A stretch of DNA of 64,000 bases, taken from contig JAUWAB010000006.1 of NCBI GenBank assembly GCA_030602265.1, forward strand, positions 53,143 through 117,142. Reading direction: 5' to 3'. This DNA comes from Prolixibacteraceae bacterium. Lineage in GTDB: Bacteria > Bacteroidota > Bacteroidia > Bacteroidales > Prolixibacteraceae. Below the pieces are notes generated by a model that worked only from the letters and a program-made list of their open reading frames with translations, made no database searches and was not told the DNA's origin. The position numbers and the translations under genes were made by a program. Of this stretch, positions 12,532 through 21,700 are shown in pieces; positions within the stretch are counted from its first letter, which is position 1; each line of letters opens with the position of its first letter.

Positions 12532-13329
12532 TTAAGGAACAGATAATCCCTTGACCCTCTCCATAAAATCATCGAACCGGTCTCTTGAAATATAGTGGTT
12601 AGCTGTGCTGCCTGTGAGGATGATCATTTTTTGCTTCTTCGAAATCCGTTCCACGTAATTTAGGTTGATAATCTCGCTTCGCTGGATTCTGAAGAAGTTT
12701 GAAAAACCGGTAAGTTCCTTCTCAATTTCCCCCAGACTTTTTGAACTCATCACTTTCTTCCCGTTTGTGGTATGGTAAATGGTATACCTTCCGTCTGCCT
12801 CAATCCGGAGAATATCATTCGGATCATACACTTCATCGTATTTCAGTCCGCTGATGATTATCCTTTTGCTGAATTTCATCCCGGACAATAACCCGATTTC
12901 CCTGGCGAGGTTTTTCAGGGGAGAGTTGTCTGACTGGCCCTCTTCGATGCTTTTAATGCGCCTTATTGCTTCGGCCAGTTTTTCAGGGTTGATGGGTTTT
13001 TCAATAAAATGGATGGCTTCATATTCGAATGCCCTGGCATAATACCGGCTTTCGGTATGAGCGGTAATAAACACGATATGAAAGTTAAGCCGGTCAGACT
13101 CTTTCAGCTTGTGTAAAAGGTCAAAACTGGTTTTTCCCTCTTCCTCAAACGCAATATCCAGGAAAACGATGTTTGGGGAGTGCTTTGTAATTTGGGTTGC
13201 AGTCTCTTCCAGTGTCGTTGTTCTGCCGACAATCCTGATGTCGGGGGCTACCTGGTTGATTGAGTGGATGATTACCTCGTGGTAATCTTTCATGTCCTCA
13301 GCGATCAGTGCGGTTAGTTTTGTAGTCAC
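12532..13329 (-). CDS. LytTR-type response regulator
   Basis: A 265-residue DNA-binding response regulator. The receiver domain (residues 1-130) has the acidic pair ED at 11-12, the phospho-acceptor D58 in IVFLDIAF, the conserved Thr in FITAHTE and Lys in IEKPI. The C-terminal LytTR domain (residues ~155-260) contains the usual IRIEADGRYTIYH and FFRIQRSEIINLNYV strands. It would bind direct repeats upstream of its targets; none were identified. It starts 2 bases after the stop of the sensor kinase gene, so the pair is one operon and almost certainly cognate. Confidence 0.93.
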   Translation of the reverse strand: MTTKLTALIAEDMKDYHEVIIHSINQVAPDIRIVGRTTTLEETATQITKHSPNIVFLDIAFEEEGKTSFDLLHKLKESDRLNFHIVFITAHTESRYYARAFEYEAIHFIEKPINPEKLAEAIRRIKSIEEGQSDNSPLKNLAREIGLLSGMKFSKRIIISGLKYDEVYDPNDILRIEADGRYTIYHTTNGKKVMSSKSLGEIEKELTGFSNFFRIQRSEIINLNYVERISKKQKMIILTGSTANHYISRDRFDDFMERVKGLSVP

Positions 13330-13331
13330 GT

Positions 13332-16238
13332 TCAGCGGATTTTTATGGTTACGGTTGTTCCTGTTTCATTGCTGTCGGTTTTCAGTGAAATCCTGAAGCC
13401 CATTTTATTGAGCAGTTCAATTCTCCGGATGGTAAGTTCTCTTCCTCTGGATACATACCGGAAAGCTGAATGGGTGATCAGGTCATCGGCCTGTCTCATT
13501 CCTTTGCCGTTATCGGAGATTTCGATATACAGGGTTTCTCCGGATTTCCGGATATCGATGGTCAGTTTACCTTTATTTTTCAGGGGAAGCAGGCCGTGCC
13601 GGATGGCGTTTTCCACAAACGGCTGAATCAGCATCGGGGGTATATACTCCTTTTCACAGTCGACATCATTTGTGTTAAGCTGATAATCAAACTTGTCGGG
13701 GAATATGGCCGCCTGAAGGTGGATAAATTCGCCGGTTAATATAAGTTCCTGAGCCAGGGTTATCTGCCCGTCAGGATGATCGGGATGGATTATTTTACCG
13801 GTAACGACCGATGCTTCCAGGAATCCACGGATCAGGTCTGCCATCCTGATCAGCAAGGTATTGGCCTGTTCCATGCTGTTTTTCAGAATTCTGGACTGCA
13901 GGAAGGCCAGCACGTTAAAGATGAAGTGAGGGTTCATCTGCGACTGAATGGCCTGTACCTGAAAAATGGTTGCCTCCCGGCTGACTTTCTTCATTTTCAT
14001 CAGAACCAGAACCAGTGAAACTGTTCCTGCCAGCGATAGGATCAGGAATATTGCCGGCCAGAACCATGGTTGCCGGTAAACGGCCAGTCTGACATACACC
14101 GGAAAGTCTGCCTGTGCAGGACTGTCTAACGGCAGTCCGCGGATGCGGGCACGTACACTCAGGGTATTCGGTCCGTCTTTTAGTCCTGAAAGAACTGCAT
14201 AGTTTTCCTCCTGCCAGTCTGACCAACTGCCATCTTCCATCTTCCAGGAGTATTCAACGGGATTGGGACGGTTAAAACCGATGGTACTGAAGGACGCAAC
14301 CATGGCATTCTGGTTGGGTGGCAGTTCAAACCGGCCGGTGGTAAAAGGAACCCTTTGTCCATTAATTTTTTCGATCCTGACGGAAAGATGGTTCCGGCCG
14401 GTTTTTAGCTTCCGGGGATCGAGGCTGACCAGTACGGTACTGGTGGTCAGCCAGACAATACCCCGGGAGTCGGTAAATGCTCCGTCCTGACCCGGTTCAA
14501 TTCCGGTGAATCCGTTTTTTCCGTTGAAAAGGTAAAGTCTGATATTGCCTGTTTTGTAATACTTCTGCAGGTCGATGAGGTAAATGCCCTGAGGCTGACT
14601 GGCGATTAACCAGGTGCTGTCGATGGTGGTCACCAGATTAACGGCATCCGAAAGTTCTTCCCTTTCCAGTTTAACCAGAGAGTCTGCCTGGGCATCATAC
14701 CAGAACAAGCCCTGTTTGGAGCCAAACCATACCCGGCCGCTATGGTCTACGCAGGAGGTGGGAACACCGTTTATCCTCCCCCCCGGCCTGTAGTGTTTCA
14801 TACTTCCGGTATCCCGGTTGTACCGGGCAACTCCCCGCCCTCCTCCGAACCAATAATACCCGGAATGATCCTTTTGGATGGTCAGTACGTTGTTGCCCAC
14901 ATCCAGTCCTGAAGTTTCATCAATTTTCAGTACTTCCTTTCTGTATTGATCAAATGCGACTACCTTTCTCTGGCCTCCTCCCCACAACAGGTCGTGTTCA
15001 GCATCATAAAAGCTGGTAAGGTAGGGCCAGTCCTTTTTCAGTTCAAACCGCTCCCCGTCAATCATCAGCAAACCATGGTTGTTCGGAATAAATATCCTGC
15101 CCCGTTTGTCAACTGCCGGATGGAAGTAGGGCGAATACAAACCGGTCATAGGGTCTTTGGCGAAATGTGTCCGCTGCCCGTTCTTCAGCCTGAAGATCCC
15201 GTAAAGGTAAGAGGTAAACCACAAATTGTTGTTAAGGTCTTCAGTAACTGCCCAGATCTGAGGCAGGAACTCCTCACTGTAGGCGGTCAATCCATTGTCG
15301 AAGAGCTGATATAAACCGTGTTCCGAACCAAGCCAGGAAGTCCCTTCCTTGTCAATAAGTAAAATGTTGGATTGGATTCCATGACTTAATCCGCTCAATA
15401 CTGAATCGGGAGTCAAAGCCAGGTGTAAATAGGGTGGAATCAGTCTCAAAAAAAAGACCGAATCCCTGAGAAGCGGGGGGTAGAGATAGCTGTTGTCTTT
15501 TACCTTTGCCACTTCGCTGACTTTGCCTGAAGCACAACGATACAGTGTCAGTGTCTCATCTGCATGATAGTCCGGGAAATAAATATTTTTCCCGGTTGAT
15601 TTGGTGAACTGAAATGGAGAGTTGTTTCTGAAAAGTAATTCTGTTCCTGTACCTGTGAACCGGTAAAGGCTGGAATCAATACTAAAGAGAACAATATTTT
15701 CGGCCAGATCAATGGCAATATCGATGTAGCCTGGTTGATTCACCTCCGGAAGTAAATGGTCTAACCAAACAAGTTTTTCTCCGTCAGAATATCCAAAGTG
15801 CAACTGTCGTGAGACCTGAATGTATGAGATAAACCAGACATTGCCCTCATTGTCTGCGGCAAGTCGGGCTTCTGAAAGTTTCTCATCATCGATGTAAACC
15901 GGGCCCGAACCCTCGGTGTAGAAGAGTCCGGCATTGGTACTGGCCCAGATTCGCCCACTGCTGTCTTCACAAATAGCCTTAATGTTGTCGTTTTTAATAG
16001 CCGGAAATGCTGATGTGGTATACTTGAAAAACTGTTCACCGTCGAACCGGTTAAGCCCGCCTTTGGTGCCAATCCATATATAACCCCGGCTGTCCTGCAT
16101 CATAGCAGTTACCTGCATTTGTGACAGTCCGTCGCGCAAGGTATACTGCCGGTAAGGTGGCAGCTTGAATGCCTCCTGTGATGAAGAGGAAAGCCAGATC
16201 ATCAAGGCAAAAAGGATATATGAAATGCGGTTTGGCAT
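13332..16238 (-). CDS. Propeller-type LytS-family sensor histidine kinase
   Basis: A 968-residue membrane sensor. After an N-terminal signal-like helix, residues ~30-620 form Reg_prop repeats of two seven-bladed propellers (repeated GYIWIGTKGGLNRFDG-like and GRIWASTNAGLF units), followed by a Y_Y_Y domain (~640-720), one transmembrane helix (~728-750) and a cytoplasmic His_kinase domain with the box QMNPHFIFNVLAFLQ at about 765-780, then a HATPase domain with FVENAIRHGLLP and DNGKGM. The periplasmic part has the layout of Bacteroidetes glycan-sensing HTCS proteins, but the kinase is of LytS type and passes to a separate LytTR regulator. Given two GH2 genes nearby, sensing a polysaccharide breakdown product is a reasonable inference, not shown. 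Confidence 0.93.
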   Translation of the reverse strand: MPNRISYILFALMIWLSSSSQEAFKLPPYRQYTLRDGLSQMQVTAMMQDSRGYIWIGTKGGLNRFDGEQFFKYTTSAFPAIKNDNIKAICEDSSGRIWASTNAGLFYTEGSGPVYIDDEKLSEARLAADNEGNVWFISYIQVSRQLHFGYSDGEKLVWLDHLLPEVNQPGYIDIAIDLAENIVLFSIDSSLYRFTGTGTELLFRNNSPFQFTKSTGKNIYFPDYHADETLTLYRCASGKVSEVAKVKDNSYLYPPLLRDSVFFLRLIPPYLHLALTPDSVLSGLSHGIQSNILLIDKEGTSWLGSEHGLYQLFDNGLTAYSEEFLPQIWAVTEDLNNNLWFTSYLYGIFRLKNGQRTHFAKDPMTGLYSPYFHPAVDKRGRIFIPNNHGLLMIDGERFELKKDWPYLTSFYDAEHDLLWGGGQRKVVAFDQYRKEVLKIDETSGLDVGNNVLTIQKDHSGYYWFGGGRGVARYNRDTGSMKHYRPGGRINGVPTSCVDHSGRVWFGSKQGLFWYDAQADSLVKLEREELSDAVNLVTTIDSTWLIASQPQGIYLIDLQKYYKTGNIRLYLFNGKNGFTGIEPGQDGAFTDSRGIVWLTTSTVLVSLDPRKLKTGRNHLSVRIEKINGQRVPFTTGRFELPPNQNAMVASFSTIGFNRPNPVEYSWKMEDGSWSDWQEENYAVLSGLKDGPNTLSVRARIRGLPLDSPAQADFPVYVRLAVYRQPWFWPAIFLILSLAGTVSLVLVLMKMKKVSREATIFQVQAIQSQMNPHFIFNVLAFLQSRILKNSMEQANTLLIRMADLIRGFLEASVVTGKIIHPDHPDGQITLAQELILTGEFIHLQAAIFPDKFDYQLNTNDVDCEKEYIPPMLIQPFVENAIRHGLLPLKNKGKLTIDIRKSGETLYIEISDNGKGMRQADDLITHSAFRYVSRGRELTIRRIELLNKMGFRISLKTDSNETGTTVTIKIR

Positions 16239-16339
16239 GGCTTAAAAATAGGGTTTTTTCTGCAGCAAAAACCTCCCTGGGACTTATCCGGTTAACAAAA
16301 AGAAATTTTCTATGACCAAAAACCTGCATTCCGTTCATT

Positions 16340-16365
16340 CAAACCTACCGTTCATTACAAAAGTA
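16340..16365 (-). promoter_or_regulatory. Tandem putative -7 elements for the sensor kinase operon
   Basis: Minus-strand TAGGTTTG (16340-16347) and TACTTTTG (16358-16365) both match TAnnTTTG, about 100-120 bases upstream of the kinase ATG. The first forms an 8-bp inverted repeat with TAGGTTTG on the plus strand at 16389-16396. Confidence 0.35.
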
Positions 16366-16388
16366 TTGCCGGTGAAGTAAATGATGGT

Positions 16389-16396
16389 TAGGTTTG
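16389..16396 (+). promoter_or_regulatory. Putative -7 element for the FISUMP gene
   Basis: TAGGTTTG on the plus strand, 64 bases upstream of the ATG at 16461. Confidence 0.4.
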
Positions 16397-16460
16397 GGGA
16401 AAACCCACTTCAGGAGATTTAGAAAATTGTGTTCAAAACCAAACTTTTTATTTGATTCCC

Positions 16461-17735
16461 ATGAGTAAGTATCTTTTAAATTTCGTATTGATGTTCTGTA
16501 CCTGTTTTTCAATGGCACAGGATATTCATTTAAGTTTCAGCACAGAGAATAGCGGTGCGGAGGTCATTGACAGTATTATCGTTTTAAACATGGGCAGTGG
16601 ACAACGCATAAAGCTGTCTGGTACTGAAATTCTGATTCTGAACAGCATTCCTACCGGTATACCCACGACCGATATGTCCAACGGAAACGGATTTCTTTAC
16701 CCCAATCCCGCCGATGGTTTCGCCCATTTGGATTATGTCTGTGATGAAGAAGGGAGATTGGAATTCAAACTTTTCAATGCTACCGGGAGTTTGTCGGGAA
16801 GTTATTCTACTTTTCTGACGCGGGGGATGCATCAGTTCAGGGTGACCTTCCCTGCTCCCGGACTTTACATTGTCAATCTCAGGCACGGCAATGTAGTCAG
16901 CAATCTGAAAGTGATCAGCATGGAAACGAAGAGGCTGGACTTTAAAGTTGATTATCTGGGAGGTACTGAAGTTATCCAAAATACCCATATGGTAAAAAAA
17001 GCCTATACCGGTGAGCAACGGATGGATTATTGGGATGGTGATATTCTGCAATTTACTTTGTATTCCGGAAAGAATATCACGGTGATGACCGATTCTCCTA
17101 AAGAAAACAAGGAAATTGTGGTAGATTTTTATCCTTGTGCGAGTCCCGATAACCGCCATTATAAAACCGTTAAAATCGGCGAACAGGTCTGGATGGCCGA
17201 GAACCTGGCCTATCTTCCTTCGGTAAGTCCGGTACAGACAGGTTCGGAAACCGTACCTCATTACTATGTTTATGATTATGACGGTACTGATTTGGAAGCA
17301 GCCAGACAAAATCCCCATTACCAAACCTACGGGGTACTGTATAACTGGACGGCTGCTTTAACCGCATGCCCCGAAGGGTGGCATTTGCCTTCCAATGACG
17401 AGTGGAATGAACTGGAATTGACATTGGGGATGACGCCGGCAATGATTGAAAACTATTATTGGCGAGGAACCCACCAAGGGAACCTTTTAAAAAATAGTTA
17501 TGGCTGGTACAATAACGGAAACGGTACTAATTCAGTAGGATTTTGTGCCCTTCCAGGTGGATGGAGGACCTACGATCGATTTTTAAACGTTGGTTATCGC
17601 GGTAATTGGTGGAGTAGCACCGAATATAACAATACAATATCTTGGGACAGAAATCTTGCCTATGATCAAACCAGGATTGGTCGTTGGGGTGGTAATAAAG
17701 TCAACGGTTTTAGCGTTCGCTGCATTAAGGATTAA
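16461..17735 (+). CDS. Exported FISUMP-domain protein with internal sorting-like module
   Basis: A 424-residue secreted protein. The ATG at 16461 (MSKYLLNFVLMFCTCFSMAQ) gives a signal peptide; an in-frame TTG nine bases earlier adds only MIP. Residues ~65-155 resemble a T9SS type A sorting module (start LYPNPADGFAHLDYV, then LEFKLFNATG, GLYIVNLRHGNVVSNLKVISM). The C-terminal half (from HYKTVKIGEQVWMAENLAY) is a Fibrobacter major paralogous (FISUMP) domain with GVLYNWTAAL, CPEGWHLPSNDEW, WWSSTEY and the final SVRCIKD. FISUMP proteins are thought to be surface-exposed; no catalytic role is known. The sorting-like module is internal rather than C-terminal. It is divergent from the sensor kinase gene. 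Confidence 0.85.
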   Translation: MSKYLLNFVLMFCTCFSMAQDIHLSFSTENSGAEVIDSIIVLNMGSGQRIKLSGTEILILNSIPTGIPTTDMSNGNGFLYPNPADGFAHLDYVCDEEGRLEFKLFNATGSLSGSYSTFLTRGMHQFRVTFPAPGLYIVNLRHGNVVSNLKVISMETKRLDFKVDYLGGTEVIQNTHMVKKAYTGEQRMDYWDGDILQFTLYSGKNITVMTDSPKENKEIVVDFYPCASPDNRHYKTVKIGEQVWMAENLAYLPSVSPVQTGSETVPHYYVYDYDGTDLEAARQNPHYQTYGVLYNWTAALTACPEGWHLPSNDEWNELELTLGMTPAMIENYYWRGTHQGNLLKNSYGWYNNGNGTNSVGFCALPGGWRTYDRFLNVGYRGNWWSSTEYNNTISWDRNLAYDQTRIGRWGGNKVNGFSVRCIKD

Positions 17736-17738
17736 ATA

Positions 17739-17762
17739 ATCCGGAAGAAAGTATTTCCGGAT
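17739..17762 (+). terminator. Hairpin between convergent FISUMP and GH2 genes
   Basis: Perfect 8-bp stem ATCCGGAA/TTCCGGAT with an 8-base spacer, directly after the FISUMP stop. The T tract is weak (CATTTAAT), so it may be a poor intrinsic terminator. Confidence 0.45.
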
Positions 17763-17805
17763 CATTTAATCGGGAGAATTTATTAATTAGATTGATCCAC
17801 ACCGG

Positions 17806-20800
17806 CTAATCGATTGTAATCAGCCTGAATACCAGCTTATACTCCTTCATCCCCGGCATCACCCGGTATTGGGCCAGCTGCCGGCGGGCGGTTTCGCCAA
17901 CGCCGGTCACCTCGTAATCGACGTTAAGGGTGGGTGTATCGGTTGGGTACAACTGGTAAGGATATACCGCTCTGGTGAGGTTGTCCGTATCGTGCCGGTG
18001 GAGGCTGAAGTTCAGCCATCCGCCTGGTTCGTCGTTGCCGGCTTCAATACGGAAGCCAAAGCCATTTCCGTTTCGGATGCTGAGCCAGCGCACATCGGTT
18101 TTGTTCCCATGGTCCTGCGGGATAAGGTAGGGAACATACTCTGCCGCTGCGGTTGATTGCCAGATGCCTGTTTTGGCGCCCGTTTTCCGGTCGGGATAGG
18201 TCTCGAAAGGCCCCCGGCCATACCATTCCACCCGGTCAAATCCTGCCGGAAGGTTAATTTTCAGTCCGACCTTCGGCAGCATCGAAGGCATATCCCCGTG
18301 GGGTAAGATTTTGTGTGTAAGCTCCATGGTGCCATCGCCACTTACATCATAGGTCCGGTGTTCTTCAAATCCGGAGCCTCTTCCCGGCGAGGCGGTATAG
18401 ATTACATTGGTGATCCTGACTTTTTTGTCCGGAAGTTCCCGGATGGTAACCTCCCCGAGCTGATGGCCGGGGTGTTCCAATCCCAGCGTCCGAAGCTGGT
18501 TCTCGATGCTGCGCCCTAATCCGGGCGTAAAATTCGTGCGGGTGAATTCCCCGCTGCCCCATGGATCCATATCATTGGCCAACGGTGCCCGCCATACGGA
18601 AAAGTCAAAACCTCCGGCCACCAGCTCTGTATCGCGATATTTCATCGATCCGAACGAACCGGTTTTTTTGTCGATTTCGTAGAGGAATTGCTCCCCGCGG
18701 ATCACGATTTTTTCATCATTTTCCGTTACTTCCGGGGCACGCAGAACGCCTGAAACGGTTGGTTTTACTGCCGTGGCTTTCCTGACCAGGAACTGCTCCC
18801 ACGCTATTTCATGTCCGGCCGCTGCCCACAATTGATCTTCCTTTAACCTGAAGGAGAGGGTAATCCAGAGGTCTCCCTCTGTGGGAAGATTTCCGTCCAA
18901 CAAACCGGACTGTAAGACCACTGTGCTTCCCGGAGGACAATCGGGCCCTGGCATGGACTGTTGCCGGATGACCTGGTTTCCGTTTACGGCCAGGTTCCAT
19001 TCGAGAATTAATTCATTGAGGTTGGTGAAATTATGCCGGTTGGTAATCCTGAAGATGCCCTTTTCCAGATCCTGGGCTTCGATCAGCACAGGCTGCGCTG
19101 AGCGTTTGATCTGGTGGATCTCCGGCTGGATGGTCCGGTCGGGCCAGATAATGCCGTAAGTCCGGCCACCCAGGCCGGTAGCAAAGAACCACCCTTCATT
19201 GCGGGTCTCCTCAAAACTGAGGCTCGCCAAGGAAGCCTGCTCAGCCTCCTCATGTGTCTGACTGCGCAGTTTTTCCCCAGTAAGGGCCTGGTTATACAGC
19301 CTGACTTCATCGATGGTCATGGCCGACATTCTTCCCCGGAATTCGCCCTGGTCGTGCAGATCGGCATTGCGGCCGATGCAGACCGGATAGGCCGCATTGC
19401 GTATTCTGCCAGACGCTTCGGCACTGCCTGCCAGCGTATGGTTGATATAGAGCTCCATGCGGGAGCCGGTGTAAACTGCGGCCACATGGTGCCAATGGCC
19501 GTACCAGTCACCGGGAACCCTGACCTTCAGGCTGTTCCGCCGGTTGGTTTGCAGGTAGAATTCAAGCTCTTCGCCATTGGGCTGAATAACGCCGAACTGA
19601 TGGGTTCCCTTGGTCAGGATGGTATTGGGCTGCGAAAGGGGTGTGGGCTTTATCCTGAATTCGATGGTCAGGGCCCCGCCGTCGAGGTCCATCGCCGGGT
19701 GCCGGTAGAATTCCACCCAATCGTCGTGACCAGAAAACTCCATGGCTTTTCCGGTAGGGCCGTCCACTATCCGGGGCCGTCCCAGGATGGCCGGATCATT
19801 TTTCAGCGGGGAGGCATCCGGGGTCAGGATAAGGGGTGTTTTAACGCCCGGACTGATCCAGTCCCAGATGGCACCGCCCGTCAGGCGGGGATATTTCCAG
19901 ATCAGCTCCCAGTATTCGTCGAGCCCGCCCAGTCCGTTGCCTGTGGCTGCCAGGTATTCATCCTGAAACGAAGGCCTCCTGTCGCCAGGGCCATAGCGGT
20001 CAAATCCGGCGAGGTTTTTCAATTCCAGGGGCCGCCAGTAACGTGGACCGATGATATCCTCGAACGGAATGGAATCCTGGTTTCCTCCGTACATATAATA
20101 TGGCCTTGCAGGGTCAATTTTCCGGCAGGTTTCCATCAGTTTTTTCAGGTTATCGCCCTCTCCGGCTTCATTTCCGGCACTCCAGAAGATCACCGACGGG
20201 TGGTTGCGGTCGCGGTGTACCATCTTCACACCGCGGTCCACAAACATGGCTTCCCATTCCGGAAGTTCCGACAGATATTCATTGTCGTGGCATTCGGTTC
20301 CTGCCTCACTGATAACGTAAACGCCCAGCTCATCGGCCAGGTCTAAATACTCTGGTGTCGGCGGGTAGTGACTGGTGCGCACCAGGTTGATATTGAACCG
20401 CTTCATGATGAGGAGGTCTTCCTTCAGGGTAGCGAGAGGCACTGCTTGTCCGTGCTCCGGATGGTGCATGTGGCTGTTTACCCCGTTCAGTTTCACCATT
20501 TGTCCGTTGACCCAGATGGCCCCGTCCCTGATTTCTGTCTGGCGGAATCCCGTGCGGGCAGCAAAGGTTTCGGCCACCTTTCCGGAAGGGTCTTTCAGGG
20601 TGATGAGGAGGGTATATAAATTGGGCTTCTCAGGTGACCACTGTTTTGGTTCCTTAACCGGTACCGTAAAGCGCGCCTTTTGGATGTTGCCGGGTGCAAT
20701 AGCTGTCAATTCCTGCACAGCAGATTTTTCCCAGACCGGCTTTTGATTAGCGTCGAAAAGTTCCGCCGATACAGAGTAGCTGAGAGCCTCTGTTCCGGAG

Positions 20801-21594
20801 AGATTCTGAACATCCACTTCGAGGTTCAGTTCCGCATTCCGGTACTGGTTGTCAAACCGGGCGTAGACGTAATAGTCGTGCAGGTGGACCTTCGGTTTGG
20901 CGATCAGGGCCACGCTGCGGAAGATGCCGGATAGGCGCCACATATCCTGGTTTTCGATGAAGGCGCCGTCGGAGTAACGCATCACCTGTACGGAAATGTC
21001 GTTGCGGCCGGGTTTCAGTAAAGAGGTTATGTTGTATTCGGCCGGTTCAAAACCGCCCTGGTTATAGCCTGCCTGCTGTCCATTGATCCAGAATAGGGAA
21101 GCGGACTTAACGCCTTCGAAGCGGAGTAAGATCTCGCGTCCTTTCCAGCCGGATGGCAGGTCGAAGGTGCGTTTGTAACAGCCGGTCGGATTGTGGTCGT
21201 CGGGCAGGAAGGGAGGTTTGGTGGTGATGGTCATGGCAATATTCCGGAACTTGGGATGCCCGAACCCCTCCATTTCCCAGTTGGAAGGAACGGGGATGCT
21301 GTTCCATGCCCTGGTGTCGAAGCCGGGCTGATAAAATCCTTGTGGAACCTGACGGGGATGTTCTGCCAGCATGAACTTCCAGGTTCCGTCTAAGGTGAGG
21401 AACCAGGGACTTTTCAGGGGATCCCTTGTAAATGCCTGCTCGCGTGAAGCATACGGAATCATCCGGGCATGCGGTTTGGTCTGGTTCTTTTCAAATACCA
21501 GCGGGTTTTGCCAGTCATCGGGCGGAGTGGAAGACGTTTGCGCTCCGGCATGGAACGCCAGTAAAATGAGGAGAAGGATGGTGGTTCGTATCAT
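17806..21594 (-). CDS. Secreted GH2 enzyme with LamG-like domain inserted in the barrel
   Basis: A 1262-residue glycoside hydrolase family 2 protein with a signal peptide (MIRTTILLLILLAFHAGAQ). Domain order: N-terminal jelly roll, Ig-like, TIM barrel with acid/base E476 (FWSAGNEAGEG) and probable nucleophile E546 (SFQDEYLAATG), then an inserted LamG/concanavalin-like domain at about residues 598-800 (PTGKAMEFSGHDDWVEF, ALTIEFRIKP, HHVAAVYTGSRMELYING-like, MTIDEVRLYNQAL), then DRTIQPEIHQIKRS, Ig-like, and the LacZ C-terminal domain. The insert replaces the YGGDFG..NGLV loop present in the other GH2 of this window. Probably beta-galactosidase-like; substrate uncertain. An IS3 element lies 59 bp upstream, so its original promoter may have been separated from it. 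Confidence 0.92.
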   Translation of the reverse strand: MIRTTILLLILLAFHAGAQTSSTPPDDWQNPLVFEKNQTKPHARMIPYASREQAFTRDPLKSPWFLTLDGTWKFMLAEHPRQVPQGFYQPGFDTRAWNSIPVPSNWEMEGFGHPKFRNIAMTITTKPPFLPDDHNPTGCYKRTFDLPSGWKGREILLRFEGVKSASLFWINGQQAGYNQGGFEPAEYNITSLLKPGRNDISVQVMRYSDGAFIENQDMWRLSGIFRSVALIAKPKVHLHDYYVYARFDNQYRNAELNLEVDVQNLSGTEALSYSVSAELFDANQKPVWEKSAVQELTAIAPGNIQKARFTVPVKEPKQWSPEKPNLYTLLITLKDPSGKVAETFAARTGFRQTEIRDGAIWVNGQMVKLNGVNSHMHHPEHGQAVPLATLKEDLLIMKRFNINLVRTSHYPPTPEYLDLADELGVYVISEAGTECHDNEYLSELPEWEAMFVDRGVKMVHRDRNHPSVIFWSAGNEAGEGDNLKKLMETCRKIDPARPYYMYGGNQDSIPFEDIIGPRYWRPLELKNLAGFDRYGPGDRRPSFQDEYLAATGNGLGGLDEYWELIWKYPRLTGGAIWDWISPGVKTPLILTPDASPLKNDPAILGRPRIVDGPTGKAMEFSGHDDWVEFYRHPAMDLDGGALTIEFRIKPTPLSQPNTILTKGTHQFGVIQPNGEELEFYLQTNRRNSLKVRVPGDWYGHWHHVAAVYTGSRMELYINHTLAGSAEASGRIRNAAYPVCIGRNADLHDQGEFRGRMSAMTIDEVRLYNQALTGEKLRSQTHEEAEQASLASLSFEETRNEGWFFATGLGGRTYGIIWPDRTIQPEIHQIKRSAQPVLIEAQDLEKGIFRITNRHNFTNLNELILEWNLAVNGNQVIRQQSMPGPDCPPGSTVVLQSGLLDGNLPTEGDLWITLSFRLKEDQLWAAAGHEIAWEQFLVRKATAVKPTVSGVLRAPEVTENDEKIVIRGEQFLYEIDKKTGSFGSMKYRDTELVAGGFDFSVWRAPLANDMDPWGSGEFTRTNFTPGLGRSIENQLRTLGLEHPGHQLGEVTIRELPDKKVRITNVIYTASPGRGSGFEEHRTYDVSGDGTMELTHKILPHGDMPSMLPKVGLKINLPAGFDRVEWYGRGPFETYPDRKTGAKTGIWQSTAAAEYVPYLIPQDHGNKTDVRWLSIRNGNGFGFRIEAGNDEPGGWLNFSLHRHDTDNLTRAVYPYQLYPTDTPTLNVDYEVTGVGETARRQLAQYRVMPGMKEYKLVFRLITID

Positions 21595-21610
21595 GGTTTA
21601 CAGTTATATA

Positions 21611-21645
21611 GTATCAGGTATCAAGTATCAAGAATCAGGACACAA
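21611..21645. repeat. Heptanucleotide tandem repeat, left of the IS
   Basis: Five consecutive 7-mers: GTATCAG, GTATCAA, GTATCAA, GAATCAG, GACACAA. It lies between the GH2 start codon and the left end of the IS3 element. Confidence 0.7.
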
Positions 21646-21653
21646 GTTGTCCG

Positions 21654-21672
21654 TCCCTGAAATAGGTTGACA
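21654..21672 (+). repeat. Left inverted repeat of the IS3 element
   Basis: TCCCTGAAATAGGTTGACA; pairs with the right end with 16 of 19 matches. Confidence 0.75.
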
Positions 21673-21700
21673 AAATTAAGTCAAAAAATGGGAGCGACAA
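21671..21700 (-). promoter_or_regulatory. Outward-facing promoter-like sequence in the IS left end
   Basis: On the minus strand, TTG (21698-21700), a 19-base spacer, then TAATTTTG (21671-21678). Both elements and the spacing equal those of the sRNA promoter at 8802-8831. It points out of the IS towards the GH2-LamG gene, 77 bases from its ATG. Confidence 0.5.

Noticed and set aside
19114..20346. Long plus-strand ORF (410 codons) opposite the GH2-LamG gene
   Set aside because: It is fully antisense to conserved GH2 and LamG coding sequence and shows no family similarity; high GC makes stops rare on the opposite strand.
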